DNA from: Bolinopsis microptera
Taxonomy: Eukaryota > Ctenophora > Tentaculata > Lobata > Bolinopsidae
DNA length: 64,000 nucleotides
Reading direction: 5' to 3'
Assembly: GCF_026151205.1 (NCBI RefSeq)
Contig: NC_087082.1
Coordinates: forward strand, 9,680,901-9,744,900
Under the pieces are notes generated by a model, which was not told the origin of the DNA, searched no databases, and saw only the letters and a program-made list of their open reading frames with translations. Below, piece after piece: positions 36,644-48,775 of the stretch; position 1 is the stretch's first letter; every line of letters begins with the position of its first letter. The translations under genes were made by a program, and so were the position numbers.

Positions 36644-36656
36644 CTATATATATGGC
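36644..36656 (-). promoter_or_regulatory. TATA-like box of secreted-protein gene 1
   Basis: catatatatag on the minus strand, about 75 bp before the ATG at 36574. A similar box stands at nearly the same distance before the paralogue. Confidence 0.45.
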
Positions 36657-37020
36657 AACCCTTATAGTTATAGGACACGTATGGTTAAACTTTTATTGAA
36701 AAATAAACTCTGCTCACAGACTTGTTGACGTTTCTTTTGTGCTTTTATAAGTTCGTTTCTATTCATCAAATATAACGATAAAAATTATCCAAATAAGAAA
36801 AGTTTACAATAGATAAATTCATGAATAGGCAGCGAAAGAAAGGTCCCGTCAGAGAATGGCAGAAGCTCCGATGGATGGTAAAACTAAAAGCTTTATATTT
36901 CCAACAATGTTCATTCAATAGAACATTAGTTGAGCTCTCACTTGATAAAGACCACCCCGTGATATTTATTTTACGGCTTACCACTGCTGTGAATGTTTTA
37001 TGTAAGGCTATACGGGTGTT

Positions 37021-38741
37021 ATGATATTTCTTTTGTGCATCTTTAGTAAGTCAATTTGAGTTTAAACAGTTGAATTAGATATGAAACTAAATAGATGTAA
37101 AGATCGCAGCGCAAGTATTCAACTTAATAACACCAGAATGTGTGTGTGTCTGTGTGTCTGTGTGCGTGTCTGTCTGTGTGTAATTTCCGCACGGTTATAC
37201 AAAAATAACGGTAAGAGTTACGGGACTGGTTTTTTCGGTATAGTGCGGACAAAAATCTGATGAAGCCCGTAAGCAAATTTTTTAAAATCGGCCGGTGGTA
37301 AGTGGTTTAATTGACGGTTTTGTACCACAAATGTTGCATAAAATAGCTTGAGCAGAACGGCAAGAGTTACGGGGCTTGCTCTCTATATCTCATTACTGTA
37401 TAATATGTAGCTGCATTTAAGTAGCGTCATAATTGCGTTAGCCCGGGAAGATTCGCTGTAATGTAATACCATAAGCTCATAAGGGGAGGGGGACTGTTAG
37501 TGATTGGGGTCTGTTTGGGCTGCAGAGAGAGAGAGTTCATACGAAAATGTTATGCGTGTTTTCAAATATAATATGCGGGTGTGGTGCGGAGTTAACAAGG
37601 GTTAATTTCTATAACGATTTAAATAAAAATAGAAAGCGGTTCAAGACGGGAGTGATGAGGTGTAATACTCGGTGTTCAGACCTTATGATTATGGAATGTG
37701 GTGCCTCATGGCTAATAATGACTTAATTATCCACAAGAAATAACTGATTATGAGATTATTGTTTAAGAAACTATTAGGTCACCTAATGCGGGTTTTGACT
37801 CAGCGGGTAATTACTCCTACCCTTTTTAACTGCGGCAGTGAAATCCCGGCCGAAGGCTGGGTTACACTAGTAAAGTAATAAAGTGGCAAAACATTGCACC
37901 TCCAGGGGAGCATTTTAACGCTATGTCATGTGTAGTGGGGTGATTCGAAAATACGTTGGGGTGATTCAAAAATACATCGATTCAGGTTGGTTTCAACTGT
38001 CGGGGTCCCTTTTGGAAAAATCTTAAAGTTCGAGTGTAGAGTGATTTATAACCATGTTCACTTTAATTGAGCTACTCCTTCGTGATGTTGATTTTAAATT
38101 TAAACGTTTTTTATAAAATAAAACTTGTTTTACAAGTGCAGGTAGTGCGTGTCATAACGATACATTTTATCATACCGGTTTCAGGGGAGCATTTTAACCC
38201 CATGTCATGTGGGGTGATTTGGAATCAGCGTTCGAAAATACATCGCGATTGGAGTTGGTTTCAACTGCTTGGGTCCCTTATCTCAAAAATGGAGAGTAGA
38301 GTGATTTAGCACACTCGGATAACAGAACTAAGCGTGATCATGATATATATCCATTTCGTTTAATTCCCACACTTAACAAAAAACGTTTAAGAGTTAAGAG
38401 ACCTATAAGCACAAGATGGGATGAGGAATCAAGATCTTTCCAGAACTTTTCAGATTTACCTCTATTTTATTGAGGGCGAGGCACAAATCTGACAAAAATA
38501 TGGTGTACTTTGTACATCGGCAGCATCTAGCCTACCGGATTGTTATAACGGAAATAAGAAACTAGTGAAGTAGTTATGTAGAGACACTGGCAGGCGATAC
38601 TCACAGTAAATTTAATTGAGGAATTTTACAAAACTTTCTCGGAATATATGTTGAACCCATAAATCTAAAACTTGAAATATGTATGCAATTCTCGCAAGAA
38701 TTCCGTGAGTCATTCGTGGTTTGAGTGTGCTTAGTGAATTC
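37021..38741. other. spacer between the duplicated genes
   Basis: Contains a (TG)-rich stretch (37139-37182), two copies of a taacggtaagagttacgggact-like block (37206-37230 and 37359-37382), and a ~115-bp direct duplication around caggggagcattttaac (about 37898-38015 and 38182-38295). No gene seen. Confidence 0.6.
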
Positions 38742-38824
38742 TGGAGTTACATTAATATTATATATACTGACTCATTATCATGATAAATGATAATGAGTCA
38801 GTATATAATATAAATGTAACTCCA
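38742..38824. repeat. long hairpin, ~39-bp arms
   Basis: tggagttacatt at 38742 is mirrored by aatgtaactcca ending at 38824. The arms include tatactgactcattatcat and its complement, with a loop of only a few bases. Pairing is broken only by a small indel in the TA-rich part. Confidence 0.85.
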
Positions 38825-39058
38825 AAATTTATATCAGAGTCAAAACTGAAATCACTCTTGTTGGTAGCAAACTATGACACCCTTGCTCAACTGTGGCTTG
38901 AGAAACCCCACGCCACAGTTGAGTCGTTTATCACTAGAGAGAAAGTCACAGCTTCGATGGGGATCGGGTATTATGGTATTTTTGGTCCCTTCTTCTTTGA
39001 GGATGGTGAGACCGGGAAAACAGACACTAAGAAATCGAAGACAGGACACTATTTATGA
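38825..39058 (+). pseudogene. possible Tc1/mariner-type transposase remnant
   Basis: The frame running through the right arm of the hairpin contains REKVTASMGIGYYGIFGPFF followed by FEDGE. Tc1/mariner DDE domains have a similar block (KVTVW.G....GI.GP.FFE). No catalytic Asp block or DNA-binding domain is present. The hairpin immediately upstream could be a terminal remnant, but this is inference. Confidence 0.4.
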
Positions 39059-39839
39059 AACACACTATATATTTAAAGTCACTATTGTGACGGTACATTA
39101 GAACTACACAGAAACAAATTGTGAAGGGCCTGAACGGAACCCCTCGGTTTCAGTTCCTTGTTTAACACTGCCGTACAGCAAGGAAATTCGCCGGGTTCTC
39201 CAAGGATGGGCACATAGCTCACTCCACACAATGCTCTGTCAAATGTTGCTTATAATTATATACCAAGGATCTACAGGAAATATTTCCTTGTAAGTTTAGG
39301 AGGGCGATCTGTGAACAGACAACTACCTCATTCCCAACTATATGAACTAGAATTCCTATACTATCCCAACAAGCTACACCAAGCATAGTTTCAGATGATG
39401 CATTTTAACCATATAAGGAAGTACACTCAGTACAGCTGTATCGCAGCAAGCAAATCAAAAGTTTTGTAAATATACCACCGCCACAGAGTATACTTGCCAC
39501 TCCTGACCCCATAAATTGTTCTTGTCCAATAAACAATCTCAGTCGCAGGATAAGTCGAGTGACACGTGATAAAAGAGTTTATTAGGGGTCAGGGTATTGG
39601 TATTGGTAAGCGTAAGCATTATAAACGTGATACCTACCAAAAACTAAATCACCTGATGAAATATTTCTGCAGTTTATATTCACGATCGATTACTTGGAAT
39701 AAACATGACACTGATACGGTCCAAAATATCAATAACATGATCTAGTCATGTAGCAGGAACTATTTTTGTTGTTTTTTTTTCTTTATAATCGGAGATCATA
39801 TACCCAGTATCCTGATATGACACCCTACCGGCACCCCAC
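39059..39839. other. spacer with a dispersed ~75-bp block
   Basis: The block from atatttaaagtcactattgt to cctgaacggaacccc (39066-39143) also occurs at 20466-20543 in the same orientation. No gene is seen in the remainder. Confidence 0.6.
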
Positions 39840-40085
39840 CAATGCAATGAAAATCATTGTATTATGATTTCAAGTTGAAATTAAAATTTTGCTGATTTTT
39901 AACCAATTGTTGTTATAAAACCATAGTTCTTCATAAATCTAACGATTTAAAATGTACACTTGCACTTTCAAGGGAAAACTTTCAAAGGAAAATATTTCAA
40001 ATTCTTCGCATTTTTGGGTCCGGTACACCAAGTTCAAATGGCGATAAATTTCCTGTTATGTCGATACATTGTTTCAAGTAAATGT

Positions 40086-40655
40086 CTATGCATTCTTGAT
40101 CGTCCAAACGTTGAAGGTATCGTCATCCGATACCGAACAAAACCTCCTCGTCTTTGGAACTGAGTCCTCCTTGAAGTTTATGGGTCGAGCTCTGATAAAC
40201 ATACCAGCAGCATCCTTCAGTTTCTTCTTGATCTTGAAGTTGTCAAGACCCACACTGTCGAACTGCCAACATTTGGATTCGGGATTCAACGGATCTGAGG
40301 TTAGTAGCTTAGGTTTATCGTCCTCAAAAATCGACGCCCATTTCCAAGCATTCCTTGCGGTCATCGTTTGTCCGGCAGAGTATCCGCTTGCTTTAACAAT
40401 CTTGTAGCAGTCCTCTTCTCCTTCTTTGTAGGGTATGATATCCCAAATGGTGTTAGGACCTTTGACAGTAGTGAATACATACTCACATGATGCTGCCGCT
40501 GTATTGTCACAATAAAAACTTCCCATACCCTCTTCTGTAGCTAACATCAGATCAGTTCCTTCTCCCGGGATAGATATGGTTACTCCCTTCCTTTCTCCGA
40601 TATCAGTGGAAACACACACAAACGCCACAGCAAAGACAAAAGTTGTTTTCAACAT
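40086..40655 (-). CDS. secreted protein, 189 aa, duplicated gene copy 2
   Basis: Paralogue of 35996-36574 with the same single-exon structure. The signal peptide is MLKTTFVFAVAFVCVSTDIG. From about residue 60 onward the two proteins are almost identical, including the SKCWQF and DDTFNVWTIKNA blocks. Differences are concentrated in the signal peptide, a three-to-four-residue indel after it, and the segment around residues 39-54 (EEGMGSFYCDNTAAASCEY here). One extra Ala lies beside the cysteine. Both frames are intact, so both copies are probably expressed. Function unknown; an extracellular or secretory-gland product is likely. Confidence 0.75.
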   Translation of the reverse strand: MLKTTFVFAVAFVCVSTDIGERKGVTISIPGEGTDLMLATEEGMGSFYCDNTAAASCEYVFTTVKGPNTIWDIIPYKEGEEDCYKIVKASGYSAGQTMTARNAWKWASIFEDDKPKLLTSDPLNPESKCWQFDSVGLDNFKIKKKLKDAAGMFIRARPINFKEDSVPKTRRFCSVSDDDTFNVWTIKNA

Positions 40656-40727
40656 CTGTCGAATAGAAATCGGTTAACTAAAGAACACCTTCAAATAATA
40701 AACAAGTAATAAATCGTTAAAGTTAGG

Positions 40728-40740
40728 TTTTATATATATG
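40728..40740 (-). promoter_or_regulatory. TATA-like box of secreted-protein gene 2
   Basis: catatatataaaa on the minus strand, about 75 bp upstream of the ATG at 40655. It is conserved in type and position with the copy-1 gene. Confidence 0.5.
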
Positions 40741-41060
40741 TCGACTCTTAGGACACGTAGGTTAACCATTTATTAAGAATTAAACTCTGCTCACAGGATT
40801 GTTAACAAAAAGAATGACCCAAATGAGCAGTGATTACAATAAACTAATTTATAAGTAGGCAGCGAAATAAAGGTCCCGTCAGAGAATGGCAGAAGCTCCA
40901 GTGGATGGTAAAACTAAAAGCTTTCAATTTCTAACAATGTTCATTCGATAGAAAATTAGTTGAGCTCTCACTTGATAAAGGGCATTAGTTAAGCTAGGAT
41001 ATTACGGCTTACTGAGTCCTGCACTTTTGTGAGTTGTTATGAGAGGGTTATATGGGTGAT

Positions 41061-41726
41061 ATAATATTTGGTTTGTTCATCTTGTCAGGCGACAAACGCA
41101 ATTTAGTTTAAGTTTAACAACAAGGTTAATTACAAAATTAAGCTCATTGTTACCGTCAGTCCAAAAGGATAAACAGACTAACTGTTTGAATATTAAATAT
41201 CTCAAGACAAGCGTTTATTCACCAGCTCTATTAAAATATTGAGTAACTAAGAGTAACTCTGCGAAGTGACCTGCATTAATAGGTCGAGTGCTTGTTTCGG
41301 TCGTCTCTACATACTCATGTATACTCCATCGTAGAGTATTAAGGCTGATCCTGTTACCGTAACCCTAGTTAACTAGCACACATAAAAGTAACAATAGACA
41401 AATAGAGAAAAGCGATTAGATGCCCGGGTATACTATACCGATATAAGAAAGATAACCTAGGAAGATCAAACCGGGATAGTATTCCTGTGGGTCTATTTGC
41501 TTTGTCTACCAAAGTAAGATGTGGGTCAGGTATTATTTCAAATAGAGAAAGCTTGCCCAAGTCACTGACCCGTTACAACGGAGAAAGTTACAACATTTAA
41601 TATAGAAGACCGTGTTGAGTGTTGACCGGACTGTAAGTGAATTTAAAAGCTTATAGAGTAGGTCTCAAGTTAAAAGAAATGAGCTGAGTTCAGGTTTTTG
41701 CTCCCTGAGTATTTGATTTTCCAATA
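41061..41726. other. spacer, no gene seen
   Basis: No exon or tandem repeat recognised. Confidence 0.4.
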
Positions 41727-41951
41727 TCATGCACCAGGCACCTCGCCTGGGTCATTTTGATCCCCAATAAGAACATCTTCCGTTTCTCCACCTTTTGTAA
41801 AAGTGAACTTGGATGGAATACTAGCCACGACTGGATCGTCTTTGCTATTTTCTATTGCCGATTGAAGGCTGTCAAAGCTGATATAATTGGCAAACGAATT
41901 TATCCAAGTTGATTTGCCGACTCCAGTCTTTCCCAAAATCAACACATTACC
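41727..41951 (-). pseudogene. P-loop GTPase-like exon or pseudogene fragment
   Basis: The frame reads SGNVLILGKTGVGKSTWINS, a Walker A/G1 loop (GKTGVGKS) after a hydrophobic strand. It continues through FANYISFDSLQSAIE and VVASIPSKFTFT to a stop after DPGEVPGA. Many invertebrates have large families of proteins with this start (GETGVGKSTWINAFANYL... IPS.FT.T), usually much longer, with a G domain of about 200 residues. Here only the first 75 residues exist, so this is either one exon of a gene I cannot extend or a truncated pseudogene. A possible donor (gaggtgcct) lies near the end. Confidence 0.5.
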
Positions 41952-42384
41952 AGAGAAATGAGCCGAGTTCCGCTTATTAGGCTAATAAACTATTAACGGA
42001 AAACCTGCCAAAATAGAGCAAACCTGCTGAGAGTGAGAGTAGGTGAAAGGTGAGGCAGGTTTTGTCTTAATTTTGCAGGCTTTTCTATAAATCAACAACT
42101 CGATTAAATAATTACGTGAGATACAACTCTGCGCGAATACGATAAATAGGCAGGATTTCGGTTAATTTTGCGGGAATCATTTTAAGACTTCAAATTGATT
42201 ATCAGCCTTAATGTAAAACCTGCCAAATTAGGTGGCAGGTGGCAATGTCTGGAAGGGGCCTGTTAAAGAAGCAAGAAATAGATTAGCAAGCTAGGTAAAG
42301 GGGTGCGTTAGACGATCATCATTACGTTATTATATGGAAACTCCTGCAACAACGCTTCAGGACAAATTTCTGTAAGATTGACGT
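41952..42384. other. spacer, no gene seen
   Basis: A short aaacctgccaaa motif recurs (near 42002 and 42216). No coding signal. Confidence 0.4.
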
Positions 42385-43025
42385 GTCAACTATAAGTTCA
42401 ACCACTTTAACCCATCAGCCGTGTCAACTATAAGTTCAACTTCAACCACTTTAACCCACCAGCTGTCTCAACTATAAGTTCAACCACTTTAACCCACCAG
42501 CTGTCTCAAATATAAGTTCAACCACTTTAACCCATCAGCCGTGTCAACTATAAGTTCAACCACTTTAACTATAAGTTCAACCACTTTAACCCACCAGCTG
42601 TCTCAACTATAAGTTCAACCACTTTAACTATAGTTCAACCACTTTAACCCACCAGCTGTCTCAACTATAAGTTCAACCACTTTAACCCACCAGCTGTCTC
42701 AACTATAGTTCAAACACTTTAACCCATCAGCCGTGTCAACTATAAGTTCAACCACTTTAACTATAAGTTCAACCACTTTAACCCACCAGCTGTCTCAACT
42801 ATAAGTTCAACCACTTTAACTATAGTTCAACCACTTTAACCCACCAGCTGTCTCAACTATAAGTTCAACCACTTTAACCCACCAGCTGTCTCAATTATAG
42901 TTCAACCACTTTAACCCACCAGCTGTCTCAACTATAAGTTCAGCCACTTTAACCTACCAGCTGTCTCAACTATAGTTCAACCACTTTAACCCACCAGCTG
43001 TCTCAACTATAAGTTTGACCACTTT
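42385..43025. repeat. 38-bp minisatellite with nested partial units
   Basis: Unit ctgtctcaactataagttc/aaccactttaacccaccag. In several places the half-unit actataagttcaaccacttta is itself doubled, and some copies lack the 'aag'. About 15 full units, giving a higher-order pattern. Confidence 0.93.
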
Positions 43026-43964
43026 AATTCACCTTTTAAGTCATGAGGTCAGGTTATATGCCTGGAGTAACCACAGACTAGGATTAGCACAACTTTGACT
43101 TAAATAGCGGCAATATTCAGCTCGCTAGGTACCGCAATATTGTAGGGGACCAATTATTTGCACGTCAATAGTTATAATTATCGAGCGTGCTAAATCACTT
43201 TATACTCGAACTTCGAGATGTTCCTATAATTCTAATTTCTCGTTAGGGGTAGGGTTTTATCATATGCATTATGCATCACTATGAGTCAGGGATTGGGTTA
43301 GGATTAGGGTTGGGGTCAGAGTAGATGGCTAGGGTTTTGAATAGCCCCTCAAGGCTATCTAACGTGTTTATGTAAGTCACGCGATAGTATAATAATGAAT
43401 ACCAATTACCAAATGGTATGACAAATGCAATTCAGCATATTGGTATTAAGTTAAAATACCCGACTGCCCTATTTGCGACATGACCGAATCAGTGCAGACA
43501 AGGCTTTACGATCAATGTGGATGGTTCCTGGAAACTAAAGTAAACTGTATAGTATTAGTAGCTATCGGAATATGAACTTACTGTATAAGTGAAACTAAAC
43601 GGCATGACCTCCTATTTTAAATTTAAATTTAGGGAGTTATATTCGAGGACTTCGACGCTTCGACGCGCCGCGCAAACTATCATTGACATTTTTACTTCGC
43701 ATCGAGATCGTTGCTTTGTTAATTCGCAGAGCAACGATCTGGAATTCTGGAAGGGCCAGGGTTGAAATCGTCAATCAAGTAGTTATATCGTTATATAGTT
43801 ACAGTTGGTTCTGTTATACTGCTGCTTACAGTGCATCTAATCTTACGGGGAACTCCCTTGATGGTTAACCCTGTTTGTATGCCAGATGGCACTGGCAGGG
43901 GGCCAAAACAGCTAAGAATAAGATCATGAGTGGTTAGATCGAATCTAAGTGAAAATCGACATAT
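43026..43964. other. spacer with TTAGGG-like degenerate repeat
   Basis: Near 43240-43345 the text holds several gttagggtt/ggattagggttgggg variants, related to a block near 61165-61265. No gene seen. Confidence 0.5.
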
Positions 43965-44312
43965 TCACAACTCTCAATCTAACACAATATTGCGACAGTA
44001 TTGGAGTGGCTCTCACATATTCGCAACTCTCAATCTAACACATTATTGCAACAGTGTTGGAGTGGCTCTTACATATTCACAACTCTCAATCTAACACAAT
44101 ATTGCGACAGTATTGGAGTGGCTCTTACATATTCGCAACTCTCAATCTAACACAATATTGCAAAAGTGTTGGAGTAGCTCTCTCTCGACATATTCACATT
44201 CACAACTCTCAATCTAACACAATATTGCAACAGTGTTGGAGTGGAGCTCTCTCTCGACATATTCACAACTCTCAATCTAACACAATATTGCAACAGTGTT
44301 GGAGTGGCTGTC
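43965..44312. repeat. ~58-bp minisatellite, 6 units
   Basis: Unit from acatattcacaactctcaat through ctaacacaatattgc to gtgttggagtggctct. Six units differ by small insertions (tctctcg, attcac). The frame across it is a repeat by-product. Confidence 0.92.
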
Positions 44313-47300
44313 AAGTTTAGTGTGAACCGGGAAAGGAGCTATGAAATCACATACTAACTGGATAAAGGACTTTAGTTAAGCTGGTAGAAGGTATGTAATA
44401 GCTGTAACATGAATGCTGTAAAGGAATGTGTAAAGAAAATACTTCATGCACTTATACGCTATACAGTAACAATTCGGAATAGCAACTTCTGTATAAGGCA
44501 TGAGCTCGACTTTCATGCAGTATCTGTTTAATATCAAATTAGTATGAATTACTTTGGTTAATTGCTGGTGCATCTCTCAAATGAGGTGACTTTATTCAAT
44601 GATTGTGCAATGATTGTTCAATGATTGTTCAATGACTCCAATTAACTGTAATTACTACAATTCTTTGCACCACTCTCTAGAGTCACAAGATGCCGGTCCT
44701 GTTACGCTCAACCAAGCTGCGGACGAACGTTAGATCTTTAAAGTTACAATTTGTGGGTTTATAACCTATAAATTGGTATTGGATATAATAGTATAGTAAC
44801 CTTCTGAGTCTGACACGCCCCAAGATGCAGGGTTTACCCTTAAACCGGTAAAAGTTTAAATCTGGAAGCAGGTCGTAATAGCTTTTAAAGTTAAACATCA
44901 CAGGTTCCCGAAGATTAAAGTGGTAGGTATAGCATTCTCAATCACCTACATACCATCATGTCAGTTACTCAGGTCTCAGAGTAAACCCTAAAATCACAGT
45001 CAGGTGTTAAAATATGCATCGCCTCGCCAGAATTCACATCTATGGAGTGGTAGACACTTTGTAACATTCCATCATGTCAGTTACTCAGAGTAGCCGGTCA
45101 TGCGGCTGCTTGTAAACAGGCTCTTGTAGGATAATGAAACAGCTTGAAAATGCGTGTAAAAATACTCATAATTATATCGTTATCAGGCGATTTGATTGTG
45201 ATTATTTATATTTGATCTTTTACAGTCGATACTGGATATGCTATAATTTATGTTGACGAAGGTGTTATACTAACAAGTGTATTAAAATTCAATAACATGA
45301 CACGTGTCCAGCAACAGTTTGGTACACGGATGATTTAATGGAACAATCATATACCCAAGATTTCAGATTTCTAGTTAAAGTTGGGTTAAGGCCAATAAAA
45401 TGAGCCGCCACCAAATATATATTAAAGTAATTTTATTGCAAACCATCGTATGATTTAAAAATAAACTTTAATTTTGGTAGTGCATAAAGAATTTTGATTA
45501 AATTATTTTGTTGTATATGACTTTACCAAGCTGTTAAAACGATTTTACTTATCTAATTTCACCGTATTCACTCATTCATACTCATACTCAAAGAAACAAG
45601 TCAGGATTTAAAATGCTACTCATTTTTATTTTGAATTTTTTAGTACAATTATCTTTGAGAAAATCAAACATTTTTAGTGAAATCAATAAAAACATAATCA
45701 GAAGAAAACTTAAATAATTTGTTGTTTTATTTTTACTAAGCTTCCATTTACGGGATAGCCAGTAACCTGGCAACGCCCGCTCATGATGCTTCTCCAAGCT
45801 CACACAAGTGTAAGCAAAAAGGAAGATATTCATGCATTTCTGCACGAGGAGCCCTTCGGCTTCACTGTGAAGGGCTTCACAGCTACCGATAGGGGTACGG
45901 TTGCACCATAAAATAAAGTACTTGCTCGGATTTTAAAAATTTTTGTACCATTGTTTTCTAGAGACTGTGAGAATTTTCACAATACCAAATTTTTCATACC
46001 TTTTTGGAAAGATCAGTGAGTTTCGCCTAGGTGCCATATTCGATGGTGCGCGGCTTTTGGAGCAAAATTAGCTGTAAAAGTTGCGTAATTTGACCAAATT
46101 TGACCAAATTCGTTGATTTTTGTCGTATTATTTGGATATATCTTCAGTTCCTTGAATGAGATCATTCTGAAAATTGGCGACGCGACGACCTTCCAATAAG
46201 GCTTTCACAACTGTCCGAAAAATTTGGTGGATATCGGAGTTGATATAGTGATAAAAATGGGGCAAAATACGCTGCTTTTAGCTGTAACATAATGTCTGAT
46301 GGTTGGATATGCTTTAAACTTTTCGGACACTTTCCTTATAAGTCTATGAGTAAGCTTACCAATTTTTGTTGCAATCGGAGGTCGCGGAAGGATACTTAAT
46401 TGACGGATGTTACTCGTCTAAATTTCTTCGAAGTAGCGCGCGCCGCTTTCTTCTCGAAATGTTGGCCCGACGGCACGAGCTACGAAGTAGCGCGCGCCGG
46501 GCCAGATCATTAACAATGGTCAAGATACTTAATATCTATTTGTTTGAAGAAAATTGTGCTGGCCGAAATTAGCGCTAAAAAATCATCCTACAGTCGGCAC
46601 GCGCGGCTCACTGTCGATGGCGCACTACCTACGACAATTGATTGTACCATTTTTTGTGCTAAGCAACACCATGGTTTGGTAATCAGTCGACTTAAATAAA
46701 GTTTACTAAAATTACACAAGACCATTTTGCAACCATTTATTTTGCAGATCATGGCCAGTCGGTGATCCCGAGACATCAATTAGCGTATTCAATTAGTAGG
46801 CAACGTTAAATATGTTAAGCAGAAGCAGGGAAGCGACGATTGATTGTTTTTAGAATTTAGAAGATCATCCAAAAATAATTAATAAACTGTTTATCCTAAT
46901 AGTAATAATACATCTATAAAACTTATTTCTAAGTTGAAATAATTTAATTACATACATTGATATTAAAATTATTTTACAGCAAAATAACCCCGATTCGTCG
47001 GGAGTTTGGGGAAAATATTAACAAAATCTCCCAGAAAACCGAATATTACGACAGAACGGGGGTTACGATTAACATTATTAGTAGGTCGAAACCAGATATA
47101 TATGCAAGGGAAATAAAATGGGGAAGTAGCTCCAATACCTATTGATTTTACCATAAAAGTAAAGCAATATGAAGCAATATTTCTCACTTAGAAATGGATT
47201 AATTGCTTCGATGGATAATTGTTAATTTTACATAAAAATGATCAAATTAAGTCTTCAAATCTCAATTTTTATCAAAGAATCATTTACTGAATCGAGCAGG

Positions 47301-47690
47301 TCAGTTCACAACCATAAAATGTACAAACAACATTGGAATGTAAAACGCGAATTAACTCTTTGAATAACGTCGACAACCGTCACAAAAAAACTTAATTGCT
47401 TCAAAGACGTTCATGTCACTTGGTCATTCGAGAGTTCCGATCGCTTTTTAAGTGTAATGAAATTTCATTGTAAAATGTAGGGTTGTCTTGACCGCAAATC
47501 ATCGCCATTGACCATTCCCTAGTTCAAATCGCCATAGATAATTGGTGGCATCAATGATCCAAATCATTGTGCCACTGGTGTCATAATTAAATGATTCCAA
47601 TATCGCTATTCAAGCAAATCAAGCCATTGTCGCCTAAAGGTACAGTCAGTTTTAAGGGCACCGATTACAGCATGATGTGAGGATTCGAGT
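44313..47690. other. 3.4 kb without a supported gene
   Basis: AT-rich. A four-fold caatgattgt(g/t) run lies near 44599-44635. A gttactcgtctaaattt..ttcgaagtagcg block near 46408-46440 also occurs near 14990-15020 and is partly repeated at 46481. Small open frames (for example 45588-45845 and 46969-47187) have no motif or splice support. Confidence 0.45.
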
Positions 47691-47695
47691 TATCA

Positions 47696-48042
47696 CGTTG
47701 CTGCACGTTGCTGCACGTTGCTGCACGTTGCTGTACGTTGCTGCACGTTGCTGCACGTTGCTGCACGTTGCTGTACGTTGCTGCACGTTGCTGTACGTTG
47801 CTGCACGTTGCTGTACGTTGCTGCACGTTGCTGCACGTTGCTGTACGTTGCTGTACGTTGCTGCACGTTGCTGTACGTTGCTGTACGTTGCTGCACGTTG
47901 CTGTACGTTGCTGCACGTTGCTGCACGTTGCTGTACGTTGCTGCACGTTGCTGCACGTTGCTGCACGTTGCTGCACGTTGCTGTACGTTGCTGCACGTTG
48001 CTGCACGTTGCTGCACGCTGCTGCACGTTGCTGCAACAACGT
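47696..48042. repeat. 10-bp array acgttgctgc/acgttgctgt, ~35 units
   Basis: A perfect 10-bp period with a single variable base (c or t) and one gctgctgcac variant near 48015. Because 10 is not a multiple of 3, all frames stay open in 30-bp cycles, which explains the overlapping long reading frames here. Confidence 0.96.
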
Positions 48043-48775
48043 GCTGTATGACAATGGCTTTTGATCTGTGTGTCAAGTAGCACGGCGTATGTGAGTATTG
48101 AGTATATCAACAAAATATGTTATTAAACCACGAATTTATATATCAGAGTTTACAGCGAGATACCGAGCGAGCAATATTTCATTTTAACAATAAACACGTA
48201 AATAGTAACCTACTAGGAGCCCGCGTCTAATGATACATTTATCATTGTCAAAAGATGTATTTGTAGGCCTGATTATATGTTTAAATTTAACATGCCTGTC
48301 ACGTGACCAAGGCTTGCTCATTCAAAATTACGGCTCCTTGTATTGTTGTCTCACCACTTTAGGACGTTAGACGGGTTCCTGCTTGTCTCGCAGAGACTCA
48401 GGTATAAACACACACATACTTACATACACACGTTGCTACACTTCCGGTTCACAAAAAGACTGACTCTTTGTTTGCGGGCCATTATAGCAAATAGGACCCG
48501 GGCCAAAGGGTCTATCTGGACAAATTCCAATTCCATGTAATCATCATACATATAAAACACGTTCTAAAGCTATATTAATACTTAAATACAGTTTTTAATA
48601 CACATTACTAAAAACTATCATAATATAGCTAAAGCTATATCTGGATTAAACCAAACTCTTAAAGTTCTTCAAACTCTAATTATTATTAAGCAGGCACAAA
48701 TATTTCAAACTAAACCTAGTTAAACACAACACTGTACAACTATAAACTATAATCCTATTTCTAATAACATGCCCC
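48043..48775. other. 3' flank of the six-exon gene
   Basis: AT-rich. It includes a short (CA)n-like stretch near 48400-48430 and a block (gacgggttcctgcttgt) resembling 9726-9740. No exon seen. Confidence 0.45.

Larger units (their letters stand above)
39840..41060. repeat. segmental duplication, copy 2 (copy 1 about 35775-37020)
   Basis: About 1.2 kb containing the gene at 40086-40655 plus flanks. Shared flanking blocks include caagttgaaattaaaatttt (near 39875), gggtccg, and on the far side ggtcccgtcagagaatggca and gagctctcacttgataaag. The coding part is far more similar than the flanks, consistent with selection or gene conversion. Confidence 0.85.

Noticed and set aside
47696..48042. CRISPR array
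   Set aside because: Units are contiguous 10-bp repeats without spacers, and the DNA is eukaryotic. The same reasoning excludes the 22, 38, 54 and 58-bp arrays.
47652..48113. Overlapping long frames with AARCCTLLHV and QQRAATCSNV repeats
   Set aside because: They arise from the 10-bp tandem array; all six frames are open for the same reason.
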